A DNA stretch of 64,000 bases from Nitzschia sp. pyKryTriq1 (taxonomy: Eukaryota > Bacillariophyta > Bacillariophyceae > Bacillariales > Bacillariaceae), in the NCBI GenBank assembly GCA_956465555.1, contig OY101130.1, positions 1,217,403-1,281,402 of the forward strand, read 5' to 3'. The notes under the pieces are model-generated. The model was not told where the DNA came from and made no database searches. It saw only the letters and a program-made list of their open reading frames with translations. The position numbers and the translations under genes are program-made. Numbering within the stretch: the stretch's first letter is position 1; each line of letters begins with the position of its first letter. This document shows, piece after piece, positions 62,781-64,000 of this stretch.

Positions 62781-64000
62781 CTTGCTTTCAGCTTTCTACA
62801 GCTAGCCTAGACTGTACCGTCACAAGTAGTGTGCACTATATCAATATTGACAGGCAGTTGTCTAGATGTGCTGTGTTGTGTTTCGTTGTGATGAGTGAAA
62901 GATGACGATGAACATCTAAGACTTGGACTTGCGAAGTCAAATTAACAACGATATTATACATGCAGAAAATGGCAGAAACAAGAACACGCCTCTCGCCCAA
63001 AAAAGTTTCAACGTCTGCTTCAAAACGTGGAGCACCCGTCCATCGAAGCATTTAGCCTACGCCCTTAGAAATTATCCGCCAAAGTTTACCCATGTGTCAT
63101 TGTCAATAATCTTTCGGAGTGGCGCTCCCTTATTAGAGCCCCCATCAAGAATGTGGCGACCACATCATGCAACTCATAGATAATGTCATCCACGGTAACT
63201 CCGTAGCTACTACGGAATGGGTACTAGTGAAGTCCCGATTGTTGGTAGCGGCGCGTTAATTCCATAAATCTGAAGGAATCGTGTCACGAATCGGTATAAG
63301 CCCCTTATTGCAGGTTCGTCGGAAGCCGTCTCATTTGAAATTCGGCCAGGGCTTCTTTTTACTTAAGAGTGGCGTTCGCAAACAAACTGCATGCAATGTA
63401 TGCATGTATGTGTATGATCGATGTTCCCGAGAAGAAGAAACTCCGTTATTATGCATGGAGTTTTACTACAGGTAGTAGCACTCGTACGAATAGCGCGCTA
63501 CAACACAACGCAAAACAAGCAACCGGCGAGGCAGGGCATCATCATAACCGCTTCGCATTGCCGCACACACAAACAAAATGACGCACCCATAATGATGGGG
63601 TGTGTTGGGGGGGGGGGGTGCACGAGTCAAGGCGGTGCGTGAAATGCCAAGACCATGCGTGGAGGAAATTGTGCAAGCACAAGGGAACCTCCCCGGATCA
63701 AAAAGTAGTTTAACAAATTTGGGTCAATGACCCAAAATACTTTGTTAAAAGTATTAGAACAGTTACTACACAAGATCAAAGCCAATAGGCGAAGAGAGAT
63801 GGGTACACAATGTGCGCGATTGTAGTGGAAAGGATCATGATGGGTCTAAAAAGCCAGCGAGTGGGCGTTGCGATTCCAAAACAAAACATCTGTTTTGGAG
63901 AGTTCGCATGGAACCCCGCGCGCCTGTCCGCCCATGAAATTGCAAGTCCTGCAGTCGTTCGATTGGCGCGCGCGGTCGCCTGGGGGTTGCTCCGTGCGCC
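62781..64000. other. Gene-free end of the window
   Basis: About 1.2 kb with no supported gene. It contains a G run at 63608-63618, the long inverted repeat at 63709-63749, a short inverted repeat at 63876-63898 (CCAAAACA ... TGTTTTGG), and a GC-rich, CGCG-containing end (63915-64000). Confidence 0.6.
63709..63749. repeat. Near-perfect inverted repeat (possible hairpin or element end)
   Basis: Left arm TTTAACAAATTTGGGTCA (63709-63726), one-base centre, right arm TGACCCAAA (63728-63736), a four-base ATAC bulge, then TTTGTTAAA (63741-63749). The 18 arm positions all pair. Confidence 0.85.

Overview
The window looks like nuclear DNA of a diatom, probably a raphid pennate. The evidence is small GT-AG introns (about 95-310 nt), signal peptides ending in the ASAF-type plastid motif, a gene of the diatom-specific RGLE family, and eukaryotic trafficking genes (Rab1, Sec8, ATG9, a VTT-domain protein, membralin). 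Lineage is inferred from these features; species cannot be named. Non-coding DNA is saturated with ACT/AGT, CAA and ATG trinucleotide repeats, which also run into coding regions as Ser/Thr, Gln/Asn and His tracts.

Layout. 1-7.4 kb: 3' part of a repeat-rich gene, an RGLE-family gene (-), a gene-poor 2.7 kb, and a two-exon EF-hand membrane protein (-). 8-14.3 kb: Nudix-HAD fusion (+), ATAD1/Msp1-like AAA ATPase (-), plastid-type MATE transporter (+). 14.5-17.7 kb: a five-exon membrane protein carrying two bacterial AapJ-type amino-acid-binding domains (-). 18.5-20.2 kb: a cluster of tandem duplications. 20.4-29.4 kb: TKL-like kinase (+), membralin (-), Kelch-MORN fusion (+). 29.7-36.5 kb: RAP protein with seven 37-residue repeats (-), a low-complexity membrane protein (-), VTT/TVP38 protein (+). 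37.4-46 kb: a second EF-hand membrane protein (-), NAD(P)-binding protein (+), broken SET-domain gene (-), small secreted protein (+), predicted lumenal SDR (+), and a frame-broken Lys-rich gene (-). 46.2-64 kb: plastid-type SET protein (+), Sec8 (+), C-type lectin membrane protein (-), Rab1 (-), a beta-propeller-like pseudogene, ATG9 (+), a low-complexity protein (-), and about 1.2 kb without genes.

Many neighbours are divergent pairs separated by 0.5-1.5 kb (ATAD1/MATE, membralin/Kelch-MORN, EF-hand/NAD(P)-binding, Rab1/ATG9). Functionally the window is mixed: membrane traffic and autophagy, plastid proteins, organelle RNA handling, and surface or signalling membrane proteins. The most unusual item is the tandem AapJ-like ectodomain protein at 14498-17670. 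All exon joins were made by eye from splice signals, reading frame and family knowledge. No database search was run.
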